In this document: positions 9,068 through 18,411 of the stretch, in pieces | Layout of the letters: the number at the start of each line of letters is the position of its first letter | Position numbering within the stretch: position 1 is the stretch's first letter | NCBI GenBank assembly: GCA_017442185.1 | Contig: JAFSAT010000021.1 | Span: 62,001 to 126,000, forward strand | Source: Bacteroidaceae bacterium | Lineage (GTDB): Bacteria > Bacteroidota > Bacteroidia > Bacteroidales > Bacteroidaceae | Direction: 5' to 3' | DNA length: 64,000 nucleotides | The notes under the pieces: model-generated | Seen by the model: only the letters and a program-made list of their open reading frames with translations | Database searches by the model: none | What the model was told of the DNA's origin: nothing | Program-made: the position numbers and the translations under genes

Positions 9068-9115
9068 TTTGCGCAAAGCTACCTTAAAGAAAGGTTGCCT
9101 TGCGCAAACTTTTTT
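9068..9115 (+). terminator. Terminator after the first beta-barrel gene
   Basis: Arms 9068-9085 and 9091-9108 pair over 18 bp with two mismatches (TTTGCGCAA... against ...TTGCGCAAA) around a 5-nt loop, followed by CTTTTTT. A shorter hairpin precedes it near 8999-9014. Confidence 0.8.
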
Positions 9116-9158
9116 AACAAAAGATTGTTTAATTATTAACTTTAAAAGTATAGAAAAG

Positions 9159-9764
9159 ATGAAAAAGATTTTCGGTTTAATTTTTGCACTCACACTGTTG
9201 ATTGCAATTCCCGCCAATGCCCAACTGCAGTTCGGAATCAAGGCCGGTACCAACCTCACAGGCAGCCCAAGCGACATTAAAGGCATCCAATCGGATGGTT
9301 ACACAGGTTTCTTCGTAGGCCCTATGGCAAAGTTCACAATACCCCTTGTAGGTTTAGGCGTTGAGGCAGACATTCTATATTCACACAGCGGTGCTGAGAT
9401 TGGTGGTGAGAAAATAAAGAAGAACAGTATCGAGATTCCCGTTTATCTGCGCTACGACCTTGCACTCCCCGTTGTAAGCAAGATTGTTGTTCCCTTTGTT
9501 GCAGTAGGCCCGCAGTTCGGCTTTGCATTCGGCAACCTCGACGAAGCCTTAGACCTGTATAAATACGAGTACAAGAAGAGCACATTGAGCCTTAACTTAG
9601 GCCTCGGTGCACGCCTCTTCGGACACCTGCAAGCACATGTAAACTATAACCTTGCACTCGGCACCACAGGCGAATACTCAACCGTAAGCGATGCAATAGG
9701 AAATGTGCTGACCAAAAAAAGCAAGAGCAACACTTGGCAGATTTCTTTGGCATACCTATTTTAA
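9159..9764 (+). CDS. PorT-family outer-membrane beta-barrel protein
   Basis: The start at 9159 gives a clear signal peptide (MKKIFGLIFALTLLIAIPANAQ); an upstream in-frame extension to 9069 would run through the terminator hairpin and is rejected. The 201-residue protein begins the mature part with LQFGIKAGTNLTG, the typical PorT/OMP_b-brl_2 opening. It continues as an eight-stranded barrel (VEADILYSHSGAE, IPVYLRYDLALP, LGARLFGHLQAHVNYN) and ends in an aromatic LAYLF. PorT itself is a T9SS component, but this fold is widespread, so the proximity to the T9SS operon is only suggestive. Confidence 0.85.
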   Translation: MKKIFGLIFALTLLIAIPANAQLQFGIKAGTNLTGSPSDIKGIQSDGYTGFFVGPMAKFTIPLVGLGVEADILYSHSGAEIGGEKIKKNSIEIPVYLRYDLALPVVSKIVVPFVAVGPQFGFAFGNLDEALDLYKYEYKKSTLSLNLGLGARLFGHLQAHVNYNLALGTTGEYSTVSDAIGNVLTKKSKSNTWQISLAYLF

Positions 9765-9777
9765 AAGATACAAACCG

Positions 9778-9838
9778 GAGTGTTAATGATAAAGCCTGAG
9801 AGCTGTGTATAAAGAATCGACACACAGCATCTAACACT
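9778..9838 (+). other. Nested inverted repeat in the intergenic region
   Basis: An outer pair GAGTGTTA / TAACACTC encloses an inner pair GCTGTGT / ACACAGC. The GCTGTGT motif recurs in the terminator stem just downstream (9854-9881). The RNA could fold into a long imperfect hairpin; no function is assigned. Confidence 0.5.
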
Positions 9839-9853
9839 CATGCACGCCATGTT

Positions 9854-9884
9854 GGGCTGTGTCAAAATTTTGACACAGCCCTTT
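9854..9884 (+). terminator. Terminator after the PorT-family gene
   Basis: GGGCTGTGTCAAAA and TTTTGACACAGCCC (9854-9881) form a perfect 14-bp palindrome with a short T-run. It lies 90 bp after the stop codon and 26 bp before the MscS gene. Confidence 0.75.
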
Positions 9885-9910
9885 AACAAAATCAGACATA
9901 TACAATTACA

Positions 9911-11086
9911 ATGGAAAATGACATAAACGCACTACTGTTGAAAATAGGAGCCGGAGAGACCAACATTTCGGTGCTCAGGTGGATAATAATGACGGTAGGC
10001 ACAATACTACTCTTCTACATAAGCGGAGTAATATGCAGCAGGATTATCATCCCGTTGGTGGGCACACTCACAAAAAAAACAAGCAACAATTGGGACGACA
10101 TTCTACTTAACAAAAATGTCATAAAAAGCGGTTGCGACCTCATTCCGGTTGTTATACTGACGACACTGCTCCCATTTTTCATAAGTATACACAGCAACAT
10201 GTATACATTCCTTATGAAAATATGCTGGGTGTATATAACCATTGTCGGTGTAAAACTGATATGCGCCATACTCACAGCATTCAAGATTCTGTCGCAAGAG
10301 TCGGAGCGCATGCGCAACCACACACTCCAAGGGGTTTTTCAAATGCTCAAAATTATTGCAATTTGCATAGGAGCAATAATCATAATAAGCACACTGATAG
10401 ACAGAGACCCCGTTAAGATACTTGCAGGATTAGGCGCCTCGGCTGCAGTGCTGATGTTGGTGTTTAAGGACAGCATAATGGGACTTGTGGCAGGCGTGCA
10501 ACTATCAGCAAACGACATGCTCCGTTCAGGCGACTGGATAACAATGCCCAAATATGGTGCAGACGGTTTTGTGATAGATGTATCTCTTACCACAGTAAAA
10601 GTGCAAAATTGGGATAAGACAATCACCACCGTTCCACCCTATGCCCTTGTGAGCGACTCGTTTCAGAATTGGCGCGGAATGTTCGAGAGTGGAGGACGCC
10701 GCATAAAACGCTCACTCTTCATAGATATGAACAGCATAAAATTCGTCACATCCGAACAGATAAGACGATTCGTGAGCAACAGATGGTGCAAAGAGCCGGC
10801 CGAGGAAGAGAAGATTGTGAACCTCACCGTATTTCGCAACTACCTCGAAGAGTACCTGCACAACCGCGCAGACGTAAACAAAGATATGATGATTCTTGTG
10901 CGCCAACTGCAACCCACTCCGCAGGGACTGCCTTTGGAACTATACTTCTTTTTCAATGGCACTGCATGGATAGACTATGAGCATCTGCAAGCCGAGATAT
11001 TTGAATATGTATTTGCCATACTTCCCGATTTCGGACTGAAAGCCTTCCAAAGCCCAGCCGGCACAGATTTTGACAAAAAAACATAA
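9911..11086 (+). CDS. MscS-family mechanosensitive channel (YbdG type)
   Basis: The 391-residue inner-membrane protein is a small-conductance mechanosensitive channel that releases solutes on osmotic downshock. Four hydrophobic N-terminal helices precede the pore helix, which has the Gly/Ala pattern ILAGLGASAAVLMLVFKDSI near residues 170-190. The beta domain then follows with RSGDWITMPKYGADGFVIDV near 207, and the conserved TVKVQNWDKTITTVPPYAL block typical of the YbdG/YnaI subgroup. The C-terminal ~120 residues form the cytoplasmic cage. Length fits YbdG (about 415). It lies alone between a terminator and priA, with 64 bp to priA. Confidence 0.9.
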   Translation: MENDINALLLKIGAGETNISVLRWIIMTVGTILLFYISGVICSRIIIPLVGTLTKKTSNNWDDILLNKNVIKSGCDLIPVVILTTLLPFFISIHSNMYTFLMKICWVYITIVGVKLICAILTAFKILSQESERMRNHTLQGVFQMLKIIAICIGAIIIISTLIDRDPVKILAGLGASAAVLMLVFKDSIMGLVAGVQLSANDMLRSGDWITMPKYGADGFVIDVSLTTVKVQNWDKTITTVPPYALVSDSFQNWRGMFESGGRRIKRSLFIDMNSIKFVTSEQIRRFVSNRWCKEPAEEEKIVNLTVFRNYLEEYLHNRADVNKDMMILVRQLQPTPQGLPLELYFFFNGTAWIDYEHLQAEIFEYVFAILPDFGLKAFQSPAGTDFDKKT

Positions 11087-11150
11087 AACAGCAACATAAA
11101 TATAATTTAATGGAAAATAGAACTGCCCCTCGGACAGTTTCCAACAAGCA

Positions 11151-13385
11151 ATGCAACAGTTCGTCGACGTAATACTGCCACTACCCCTCGCAGGCACATA
11201 TACATACAGCGTTCCCACAGAGTACTCAGGAAAAGTTGTAGCAGGCAGCCGCGTGAGCGTACCGCTGGGAAAAAGCAAACACTACACAGCGCTGATAGCA
11301 AAGGTGCACAACAACAAACCCGAAGAATACACAGTGCGACCATTCACCGAACTGCTCGACGAGCAACCCACAGTACTCGCCTCCCAAATGAAACTATGGG
11401 AGTGGATGTCGCAATACTACATGTGCAGTTTAGGCGAAATTTTCAAGGCTGCAGTGCCACAAGGGTTGAAAGGCGAGTTTCGCCCCAAAACCGAACAACA
11501 CATCAAGCTATCAGCACACTTCGGCAACCCCACGGCAAGAAATCTGATAGAGCAATCACTGTCGCGTGCACCACGACAAAAAAGATTGCTTGCCACATTT
11601 CTGCAATTGACAGAGCAGAGCGGCCACATACAACGCCACAAGCTCATAGAAGCAGCAGGAGTATCGCCCAACATCTGCAAAGAGCTTACAGACAAAGGAG
11701 TATTTGAGGTTTTTGAGGTGGAAGTGGGTCGTCTGACACACAGCGACACACCCATACAACCACAGCACACACTGAACAAAGCACAGCAAAAGGCCTTCGA
11801 CCAAATAAACGAATCCTTTGCCACAAAAAACGTCACACTGCTGCACGGAGTAACCTCGGCCGGAAAGACAGAGGTTTACATACACCTGATAACCAACGCC
11901 ATAAAAAGCGGTAAACAGGTGCTTTATATGCTCCCCGAGATAGCCCTCACCAAACAAACAGTGGAACGCTTGCGCCGAGTCTTCGGCAACCGCATAGGGC
12001 TGTACCACTCAAAATTTTCCGACGCCGAGCGTGTCGAAATATGGAAAAAACAACTTAGCGACGCTTCCTACGATGTAATATTAGGTGTACGCTCATCACT
12101 CTTTTTGCCATTTAAGAATTTAGGGCTTATAATTGTGGACGAGGAACACGAAAGCAGCTACAAGCAGCAAGACCCTGCCCCACGCTACAACGCCCGCAAT
12201 GCAGCCATAGTGCTCGCATCACAATTCGGAGCAAAGACACTCTTGGGCACTGCCACTCCCGCAATAGAGAGCTACTACAATGCCAGCACCGGGAAATATG
12301 CACTTGTGAGCCTCACAGAGCGCTATCGCTCACTTCAACTTCCACATATAGAGGTAGTGGACATACAAGATATGGCACGACGCAAACGCATGACCGGGCC
12401 ATTCTCCGACCCACTGTTGGAAGCTATGGATAGTGCATTGAAAGAGAAGAGACAGATTATACTGTTTCAGAACCGACGCGGCTATTCACCACTGCTCGAA
12501 TGTCGCACCTGCGGATGGGTACCGCGTTGCAAACACTGCGACGTTAGCCTCACCTTGCACAAAAGCACAAGCAAGCTCACCTGTCACTATTGCGGATACA
12601 CGATACCGGCTCCCAAAATATGCCCAAACTGCGAAGAGAGCAATTTTGTGAACCTGGGCTACGGAACCGAAAAAATAGAGGACGACCTGCAACGAATATT
12701 TCCACGAGCAAGCATTGCACGCATGGATTTAGACACCACGCGCACACGCAACGCCTACGAAAAGATAATATCAGATTTTCAGCAGGGAAACACCGACATT
12801 CTCATAGGGACACAGATGGTCTCCAAAGGTCTGGATTTTGACAATGTATCTGTGGTTGGCATACTGAACGCCGACATATTGCTCAACTATCCCGATTTCC
12901 GCTCTACCGAACGTGCCTTTCAACTGATGGCACAGGTGGCCGGACGAGCCGGACGAAAAAACGGACAAGGCATGGTGTATCTGCAAACCAAACAACCCGA
13001 TTCACCTGTTATACCGCTCATTGTGCGCAACAACTATATACAATTCTATGAAACACAACTGCAAGAGCGCATGTTGTTTCACTACCCTCCTTTCTACCGA
13101 TTGGTATACGTATATATGAAACACCGCGACATACATCTGCTCGAAGAATTTTCCGAAAAGATGGGACATAGAATGCGCCAAATATTCGACTACCGCATTT
13201 TGGGTCCTGACCTACCGCCCGTAGCACGAGTGCAGCAACTGTATATACGCAAGATTGTGCTGAAAGTAGAGGCCGAATTATCACAATACAAAATAAACGA
13301 AGCCCTGCAAAATATTCAACAAGAACTGCTTGCCGACAGACGATACAGACAGATTACAATGTACTACGATGTCGACCCATTATAA
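11151..13385 (+). CDS. priA: Primosomal helicase PriA
   Basis: PriA is the 3'-5' DNA helicase that recognises stalled forks and reloads the replisome. The 744-residue product has the N-terminal 3'-DNA-binding domain (about 1-105), Walker A GVTSAGKTE near residue 232, the DEEH Walker B box near 327, and two zinc-binding Cys clusters between about 450 and 500 (CRTCGWVPRCKHCD, CHYCG, CPNC). Helicase motifs V/VI follow (GTQMVSKGLDFDNV and QVAGRAGRKNGQG). All catalytic motifs are intact and the length is normal. It is followed by menA after 30 bp. Confidence 0.97.
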   Translation: MQQFVDVILPLPLAGTYTYSVPTEYSGKVVAGSRVSVPLGKSKHYTALIAKVHNNKPEEYTVRPFTELLDEQPTVLASQMKLWEWMSQYYMCSLGEIFKAAVPQGLKGEFRPKTEQHIKLSAHFGNPTARNLIEQSLSRAPRQKRLLATFLQLTEQSGHIQRHKLIEAAGVSPNICKELTDKGVFEVFEVEVGRLTHSDTPIQPQHTLNKAQQKAFDQINESFATKNVTLLHGVTSAGKTEVYIHLITNAIKSGKQVLYMLPEIALTKQTVERLRRVFGNRIGLYHSKFSDAERVEIWKKQLSDASYDVILGVRSSLFLPFKNLGLIIVDEEHESSYKQQDPAPRYNARNAAIVLASQFGAKTLLGTATPAIESYYNASTGKYALVSLTERYRSLQLPHIEVVDIQDMARRKRMTGPFSDPLLEAMDSALKEKRQIILFQNRRGYSPLLECRTCGWVPRCKHCDVSLTLHKSTSKLTCHYCGYTIPAPKICPNCEESNFVNLGYGTEKIEDDLQRIFPRASIARMDLDTTRTRNAYEKIISDFQQGNTDILIGTQMVSKGLDFDNVSVVGILNADILLNYPDFRSTERAFQLMAQVAGRAGRKNGQGMVYLQTKQPDSPVIPLIVRNNYIQFYETQLQERMLFHYPPFYRLVYVYMKHRDIHLLEEFSEKMGHRMRQIFDYRILGPDLPPVARVQQLYIRKIVLKVEAELSQYKINEALQNIQQELLADRRYRQITMYYDVDPL

Positions 13386-13415
13386 AATATAAAATATTAT
13401 AAAATAAAACATATT

Positions 13416-14315
13416 ATGAAACACAACATCAAAGAGTGGATTTTAGCCACACGTCCATGGTCATTCCCTGCATCGGCTATGCCTGTACTTGTCACATTTG
13501 CCTACATGATACACACAAGCAAACTGCACGGAATACCCGTCGACATATTAAACGGTATTCTATCTATTATCGGTATAGTATTTTTCCATGCAGCCGGAAA
13601 TGTGATGAGTGATTACATGGACTATAAAAAAGGGGTTGACAAAGAGAGCAACCGACCATACATGCCACTTGTAAACAAGACATTCACACCATCGGAATAT
13701 ATGCGACTGAGTACAACGCTGTTTATTGCCGGATGTATCGTTGGTTTTGCAATAATGTACCGCTGCGGATGGCCGCTCATAATAGCAGGAGCAGCAGGAG
13801 CACTATTCGCCGCCACATACTCCACATTTAAATACAATGCACTTGGCGACCTTGTGATATTTGGCTCATATTCCATAATACCCATAATGGGTACCACTTA
13901 TGCCGTAAGCAGCACATACTACTATCCGGCTTTGGTGCTTGCACTGCCTGTGGGACTTATTACGGTAGCTATTCTGCATGTAAACAACACACGTGATGCT
14001 GACGATGACCGTAAGGCAGGCATACATACCTTTGCCATGCTTATAGGAGAGGACGCATCGCTGAAGCTATATGCCGCAGAGGTATTGGCACCTTTTGCAC
14101 TGTTGGTGATAAGCGTAATTCTCGGATGGCTGCCACTATACAGCATAGTGACACTGCTTGCAATGCCTCAGGCCTGGAAGTGCGCTCGCATCATGCTGGC
14201 CGCCAAGGAGAAAGGTCTCGCGAGCATTGCACCGCTCGACGAAGCCACAGCCAAGCTGCAATCAATTTTCAGCATACTGTTGACAATATCGCTGTTAATG
14301 GACACATACCTATGA
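13416..14315 (+). CDS. menA: 1,4-dihydroxy-2-naphthoate polyprenyltransferase MenA
   Basis: MenA attaches the polyprenyl tail to DHNA in menaquinone synthesis. The 299-residue membrane protein belongs to the UbiA family, with about eight helices and both Asp-rich Mg-prenyl-diphosphate sites: NVMSDYMDYKKGVD near residue 61, and NNTRDADDDRKAG near residue 189. The N-terminal WILATRPWSFPAS motif is typical of MenA rather than UbiA. The stop codon overlaps the next start (ATGA). Confidence 0.92.
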   Translation: MKHNIKEWILATRPWSFPASAMPVLVTFAYMIHTSKLHGIPVDILNGILSIIGIVFFHAAGNVMSDYMDYKKGVDKESNRPYMPLVNKTFTPSEYMRLSTTLFIAGCIVGFAIMYRCGWPLIIAGAAGALFAATYSTFKYNALGDLVIFGSYSIIPIMGTTYAVSSTYYYPALVLALPVGLITVAILHVNNTRDADDDRKAGIHTFAMLIGEDASLKLYAAEVLAPFALLVISVILGWLPLYSIVTLLAMPQAWKCARIMLAAKEKGLASIAPLDEATAKLQSIFSILLTISLLMDTYL

Positions 14316-14926
14316 AAAGGATTCTTATACCCTCGCTTGTGGCAGCCCTGCTATGGTTCATAATGTTTAATCCCTGGTTGCCCAAGCCAACCGATTTTTG
14401 GACTATGATGACAGCCTCGGGCTGTATTCTGCTAACCTTTCCATTGTTGATGGAGCGTGGCTGGATGAACGACATAAAAATATCGTGGGCAGGGTTGGCA
14501 ACCGGCATCGGCATAGCAGTTGCACTGTGGTGCGTCTTTTGGGTAGGCGACAAAATGTCGGCATTGATATTCGATTTTGCCCGGCCGCAGGTAGATTTGA
14601 TATACGGTCTCAAGGATTCTCAAGACGAAGCGATAATAGCAGCATTGCTTTTATGTATCATAGGCCCCGCCGAGGAGATTTTCTGGCGCGGATTCGTACA
14701 GCGCAACCTGACGCAACGCTATAATGCCAACATCGGCTTTGTGATAACCACTGTGATATATACAATAGTACACATCTGGGCCATGAACTTTATGCTGCTC
14801 ATGTCGGCAATGGTATGTGGAATAGTATGGGGACTGGGCTATCGCCTATGGCCCAAACAGTTATTTGCACTTGTTGTATCACATGCAGTGTGGGACGCAA
14901 TGGTTTTTGTGATTTTCCCAATATAA
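14312..14926 (+). CDS. CPBP-family intramembrane metalloprotease
   Basis: Start 14312 overlaps the menA stop by four bases; a longer in-frame reading back to 14126 lies inside menA in another frame and is rejected. The 204-residue product has about six transmembrane helices and the CPBP/Abi (CAAX-protease-like) motifs: PAEEIFWRGF (EExxxR near residues 120-125), a His near 153 (HIWAMNF) and HAVWD near 190. These are the metal ligands and catalytic residues of the Rce1-like family. The substrate is unknown. Translational coupling with menA suggests co-regulation, not necessarily a shared function. Confidence 0.88.
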   Translation: MKRILIPSLVAALLWFIMFNPWLPKPTDFWTMMTASGCILLTFPLLMERGWMNDIKISWAGLATGIGIAVALWCVFWVGDKMSALIFDFARPQVDLIYGLKDSQDEAIIAALLLCIIGPAEEIFWRGFVQRNLTQRYNANIGFVITTVIYTIVHIWAMNFMLLMSAMVCGIVWGLGYRLWPKQLFALVVSHAVWDAMVFVIFPI

Positions 14927-14990
14927 GCAACACAGTCACTCAGTTATATACCCTATTTAACACATTTTGCATTAATTAGACAAACAATAT

Positions 14991-15022
14991 TTTGCTCATT
15001 TCCCGACTAATAGGTAAATTTG
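14991..15022 (+). promoter_or_regulatory. Promoter of the DUF2723 operon
   Basis: TTTG (14991-14994), 20 nt, TAAATTTG (15015-15022) is a full match to the Bacteroides primary sigma consensus TTTG-N19-21-TAnnTTTG. Transcription would begin about 20 nt before the ATG at 15052. Confidence 0.8.
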
Positions 15023-15051
15023 CAACATTTTAGGAAACACTATTCAAAGTG

Positions 15052-18000
15052 ATGAAGAGATACCAAATTGCAAACAACATTTTCGGGTGGCTCACATTCA
15101 TTATTGCAGCAGTGACATACTGCCTGACAGTTGAGCCCACAGCAAGTTTCTGGGATTGCCCCGAGTTTATATTATCAGGAAATAAGTTAGAAGTGGGACA
15201 TCCGCCCGGTGCACCATTCTTCATGCTTACAGCCAATGTATTTTCATCATTCGTATCACCCGACAAGGTGGCCTTTATGGTGAATATAATGTCGGCCATA
15301 CTTAGTGCGGCAGGTATAATGTTTCTATTTTGGAGCATCACACACCTCACACGTAAATTGATTGTGCCCAAAGGCAGCGACATAAGCACAGCGCAAATAA
15401 TAACCATAATAGGCTCGGGACTTGTGGGTGCACTTGCATATACATGGAGCGACACATATTGGTTCAGCGCTGTCGAGGGCGAGGTTTATGGCTATTCATC
15501 GCTCTTCACTGCCGTTGTATTTTGGCTGATACTCAAATGGGAGGATAATGCCGATGCACCACACAGCGACCGTTGGCTCATACTCATTGCCTATCTTGTA
15601 GGACTTTCGATTGGCGTACACCTTCTGAATCTGCTCTGCATCCCTGCAATAGTGCTTGTAGTCTATTTCAAGAAAAAGCCCGATGCCACATTAAAAGGCT
15701 CCATTGCAGCCCTGCTCACCTCAATGATACTTGTGGCTGTAGTACTTTATGGAATTGTACCCGGAGTAGTGAAGATGGGAGGATGGTTTGAGCTTCTCTT
15801 TGTAAACACATTAGGCCTTCCCTTTAACACAGGCCTTGTGACCTACCTGCTTCTGCTTGCGGCAGCACTCATTTGGGGAATCATAGAGAGTGAGACAGGC
15901 AAAAGCCGCAAACGCCTTGCCATTGCCTTTATAGCATCGGTAGCCCTCTTGGGAATACCATTCTACGGACACGGCACATTCAGCATCATAATAGGTATAA
16001 TAGTGCTGAGCATATTGGCATATACCCTGTTCGTTAAGATAAAAGAGAGATATATGCTGAACCTGCGCCTGCTGAACACCGCGTTGCTGTGTCTGCTTCT
16101 CATAATGATAGGCTACTCTTCATACGCACTCATAGTGATACGCTCGGCAGCCAACACCCCCATGGATCAAAATTCCCCCGAAGATATATTTGCCTTGGGC
16201 GATTACTTAGGACGTGAACAATATGGCACACGCCCCCTATTCTATGGCCAGGCATACAGTTCGATGCCCGAATATGTTCCCGATGGAGAGGGCTATCTGC
16301 GCCCCAAGACCGTAGAAGGAGCACCCACCTATGCCCCCAAAGAAAAGGCCTCACCCGACGAAAAAGACTCATACGAACTATTAGGAAACAAATACGACGT
16401 GGTGTATGCTCAAAATATGCTATTCCCACGCATGTATAGTCAAGAACATGCCGAATACGGCCCACACAAAATAAATCTTTATGAAGAGTGGGTTGGCAAG
16501 ATAAAAGGAAAAGACATTCGGTACAACGTTGGCGGACAGACTATGACCATCAACATGCCCACCCAATGGGATAATATAAAATTCTTCATCAACTACCAGC
16601 TCAACCACATGTATTGGAGATACTTCTTGTGGAATTTCGTAGGACGACAGAATGACATACAAAGCCATGGCGACATTGAGAAAGGAAATTGGATAACAGG
16701 AATCCCATTCATAGACAACTTGTTAATAGGCAACCAGGCAGAACTTCCCACAGTGCTCAAAGAGAACAAAGGACGCAATGTCTATTTTGCTCTGCCACTC
16801 ATATTAGGACTTATAGGTATAATGTGGCAATATCGCAAAGGTCGCCAAGGAGTACAGCAATTCTGGGTGGTATTCTTCCTATTCTTTATGACAGGACTTG
16901 CCATAGTGCTCTATCTTAACCAGACACCCCTGCAACCACGTGAACGCGACTACGCCTACGCAGGCTCTTTCTATGCCTTTGCAATCTGGATAGGAATGGG
17001 AGTGGCAGCCCTCACCGAATGGACAAGAAAAAACAACGCAGCAGTGAGCGCAGCGATAACCGCCGTATGCTTGATTATACCCATACAAATGGTATCACAA
17101 ACATGGGACGACCACGACCGCAGCGGACGTTACGCCTGCCGCGACTTCGGACAGAACTACCTGAATTCAATGCCTCAGAGTGGAAATCCTGTAATATTCA
17201 CATGCGGCGACAACGACACCTTCCCCTTGTGGTACAACCAAGAAGTAGAGGGAGTACGCACCGACTCACGAGTGTGCAACCTCTCATATCTGCAAACAGA
17301 TTGGTACATCGACCAAATGCGTCGTCCGGCATACGACTCACCATCCATACCTATAAAATGGGAGCGAATCCACTACGCAGGCAACAACAACGAAGCAGTG
17401 GATGTAGTGCCCGAGATGAAAGAGAGGATTCTTGCACTCTACCGTCAACACCCCGAAGAGAGCAAAAAACGTTGGGGAGAGAATCCCTTTGAAGTGAAAA
17501 ACATAATGAAACATTGGGTATGCACCGACAACCCCGATTTTCACTTCATTCCCACCGACACTCTTTACATCAAGATAGACCCGGAGGCTGTGATACGCTC
17601 GGGAATGATAGTCCCCGAAGAGTACAAAGACAGCATGCCCGAATATATGGAAATCCCCATAGGCAACAATTCGAGAATATATCGACGCGACCTTATGCTG
17701 CTCGAAATGCTTTCCGAAATGAATTGGGAGCGCCCCTTATACATGTCAATGACAGTGGGAGAAAGCAACTATCTGTCTGTAATACAAGACTTCTTTGTTC
17801 AAGAAGGATTAGCCTACCGCATAACCCCATTTAACTGGAAAGAGCTGGGTTACAGCACCGACAACAGTATTGTAGCAGACAGCGAACGCTTCTACAACAA
17901 CGTGATGAATCACTTCAAATTCGGAGGGCTTAAAGACAACCCCGACTACTATGTAGATGAAACAATACAACGTATGGTATACACCCACAGAAGATTGCTT

Positions 18001-18396
18001 GCATCATTAGCCGTTCAGCTTCACAACGAAGGAGAGCGAGAGAAAGCACTTGACATACTCAACCTTGCAGAAAGAGAATTACCCTCATCGTTGGTGGCTC
18101 ACGAAGCAGGCAGCGCAATAGACATGGGCAATACATACATACAGTTGGGAGAAACCGAGAAAGCACGCGAAATTTTAAGCGCCATTGCCGATGAACAATT
18201 AGAATATATAAATTGGTACAACACACTCGACAATAACCGCTTTACACGAGCCATGAGCGGAATATACATGCATGTGAGAACACTGCAAGAGATTATCCGC
18301 ATATTGGAAAATGGTGGTGATGCCTACAAAGACCTTACAGAAAAATATGTAGAGTCATTCGGAGTACAATACGAACGCATGCGCAACAAAGTATAA
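15052..18396 (+). CDS. DUF2723 (TMEM260-like) GT-C-type membrane protein
   Basis: The ATG at 15052 is preferred to the GTG one codon earlier. The 1114-residue product has about a dozen transmembrane helices in its first half and a large soluble C-terminal half ending in TPR-like helices (about residues 970-1090). Near the N-terminus is the DUF2723 signature ASFWDCPEFILSGNKLEVG followed by HPPGAP, whose Asp/Glu after the first helix resembles the acidic motif of GT-C glycosyltransferases. The human member TMEM260 is a protein O-mannosyltransferase, and Bacteroidota have general protein O-glycosylation in the periplasm. A transferase role here is therefore plausible but unproven. It heads a transcript with a polysaccharide deacetylase (15-bp gap) and queG. 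Confidence 0.85.
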   Translation: MKRYQIANNIFGWLTFIIAAVTYCLTVEPTASFWDCPEFILSGNKLEVGHPPGAPFFMLTANVFSSFVSPDKVAFMVNIMSAILSAAGIMFLFWSITHLTRKLIVPKGSDISTAQIITIIGSGLVGALAYTWSDTYWFSAVEGEVYGYSSLFTAVVFWLILKWEDNADAPHSDRWLILIAYLVGLSIGVHLLNLLCIPAIVLVVYFKKKPDATLKGSIAALLTSMILVAVVLYGIVPGVVKMGGWFELLFVNTLGLPFNTGLVTYLLLLAAALIWGIIESETGKSRKRLAIAFIASVALLGIPFYGHGTFSIIIGIIVLSILAYTLFVKIKERYMLNLRLLNTALLCLLLIMIGYSSYALIVIRSAANTPMDQNSPEDIFALGDYLGREQYGTRPLFYGQAYSSMPEYVPDGEGYLRPKTVEGAPTYAPKEKASPDEKDSYELLGNKYDVVYAQNMLFPRMYSQEHAEYGPHKINLYEEWVGKIKGKDIRYNVGGQTMTINMPTQWDNIKFFINYQLNHMYWRYFLWNFVGRQNDIQSHGDIEKGNWITGIPFIDNLLIGNQAELPTVLKENKGRNVYFALPLILGLIGIMWQYRKGRQGVQQFWVVFFLFFMTGLAIVLYLNQTPLQPRERDYAYAGSFYAFAIWIGMGVAALTEWTRKNNAAVSAAITAVCLIIPIQMVSQTWDDHDRSGRYACRDFGQNYLNSMPQSGNPVIFTCGDNDTFPLWYNQEVEGVRTDSRVCNLSYLQTDWYIDQMRRPAYDSPSIPIKWERIHYAGNNNEAVDVVPEMKERILALYRQHPEESKKRWGENPFEVKNIMKHWVCTDNPDFHFIPTDTLYIKIDPEAVIRSGMIVPEEYKDSMPEYMEIPIGNNSRIYRRDLMLLEMLSEMNWERPLYMSMTVGESNYLSVIQDFFVQEGLAYRITPFNWKELGYSTDNSIVADSERFYNNVMNHFKFGGLKDNPDYYVDETIQRMVYTHRRLLASLAVQLHNEGEREKALDILNLAERELPSSLVAHEAGSAIDMGNTYIQLGETEKAREILSAIADEQLEYINWYNTLDNNRFTRAMSGIYMHVRTLQEIIRILENGGDAYKDLTEKYVESFGVQYERMRNKV

Positions 18397-18411
18397 AAGC
18401 GTAAAGAGAGA

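Noticed and set aside
9064-9071. TACATTTG as a promoter for the second beta-barrel gene
   Set aside because: It matches the -7 consensus but overlaps the 5' arm of a strong terminator stem and has no -33 box, so it is probably chance.
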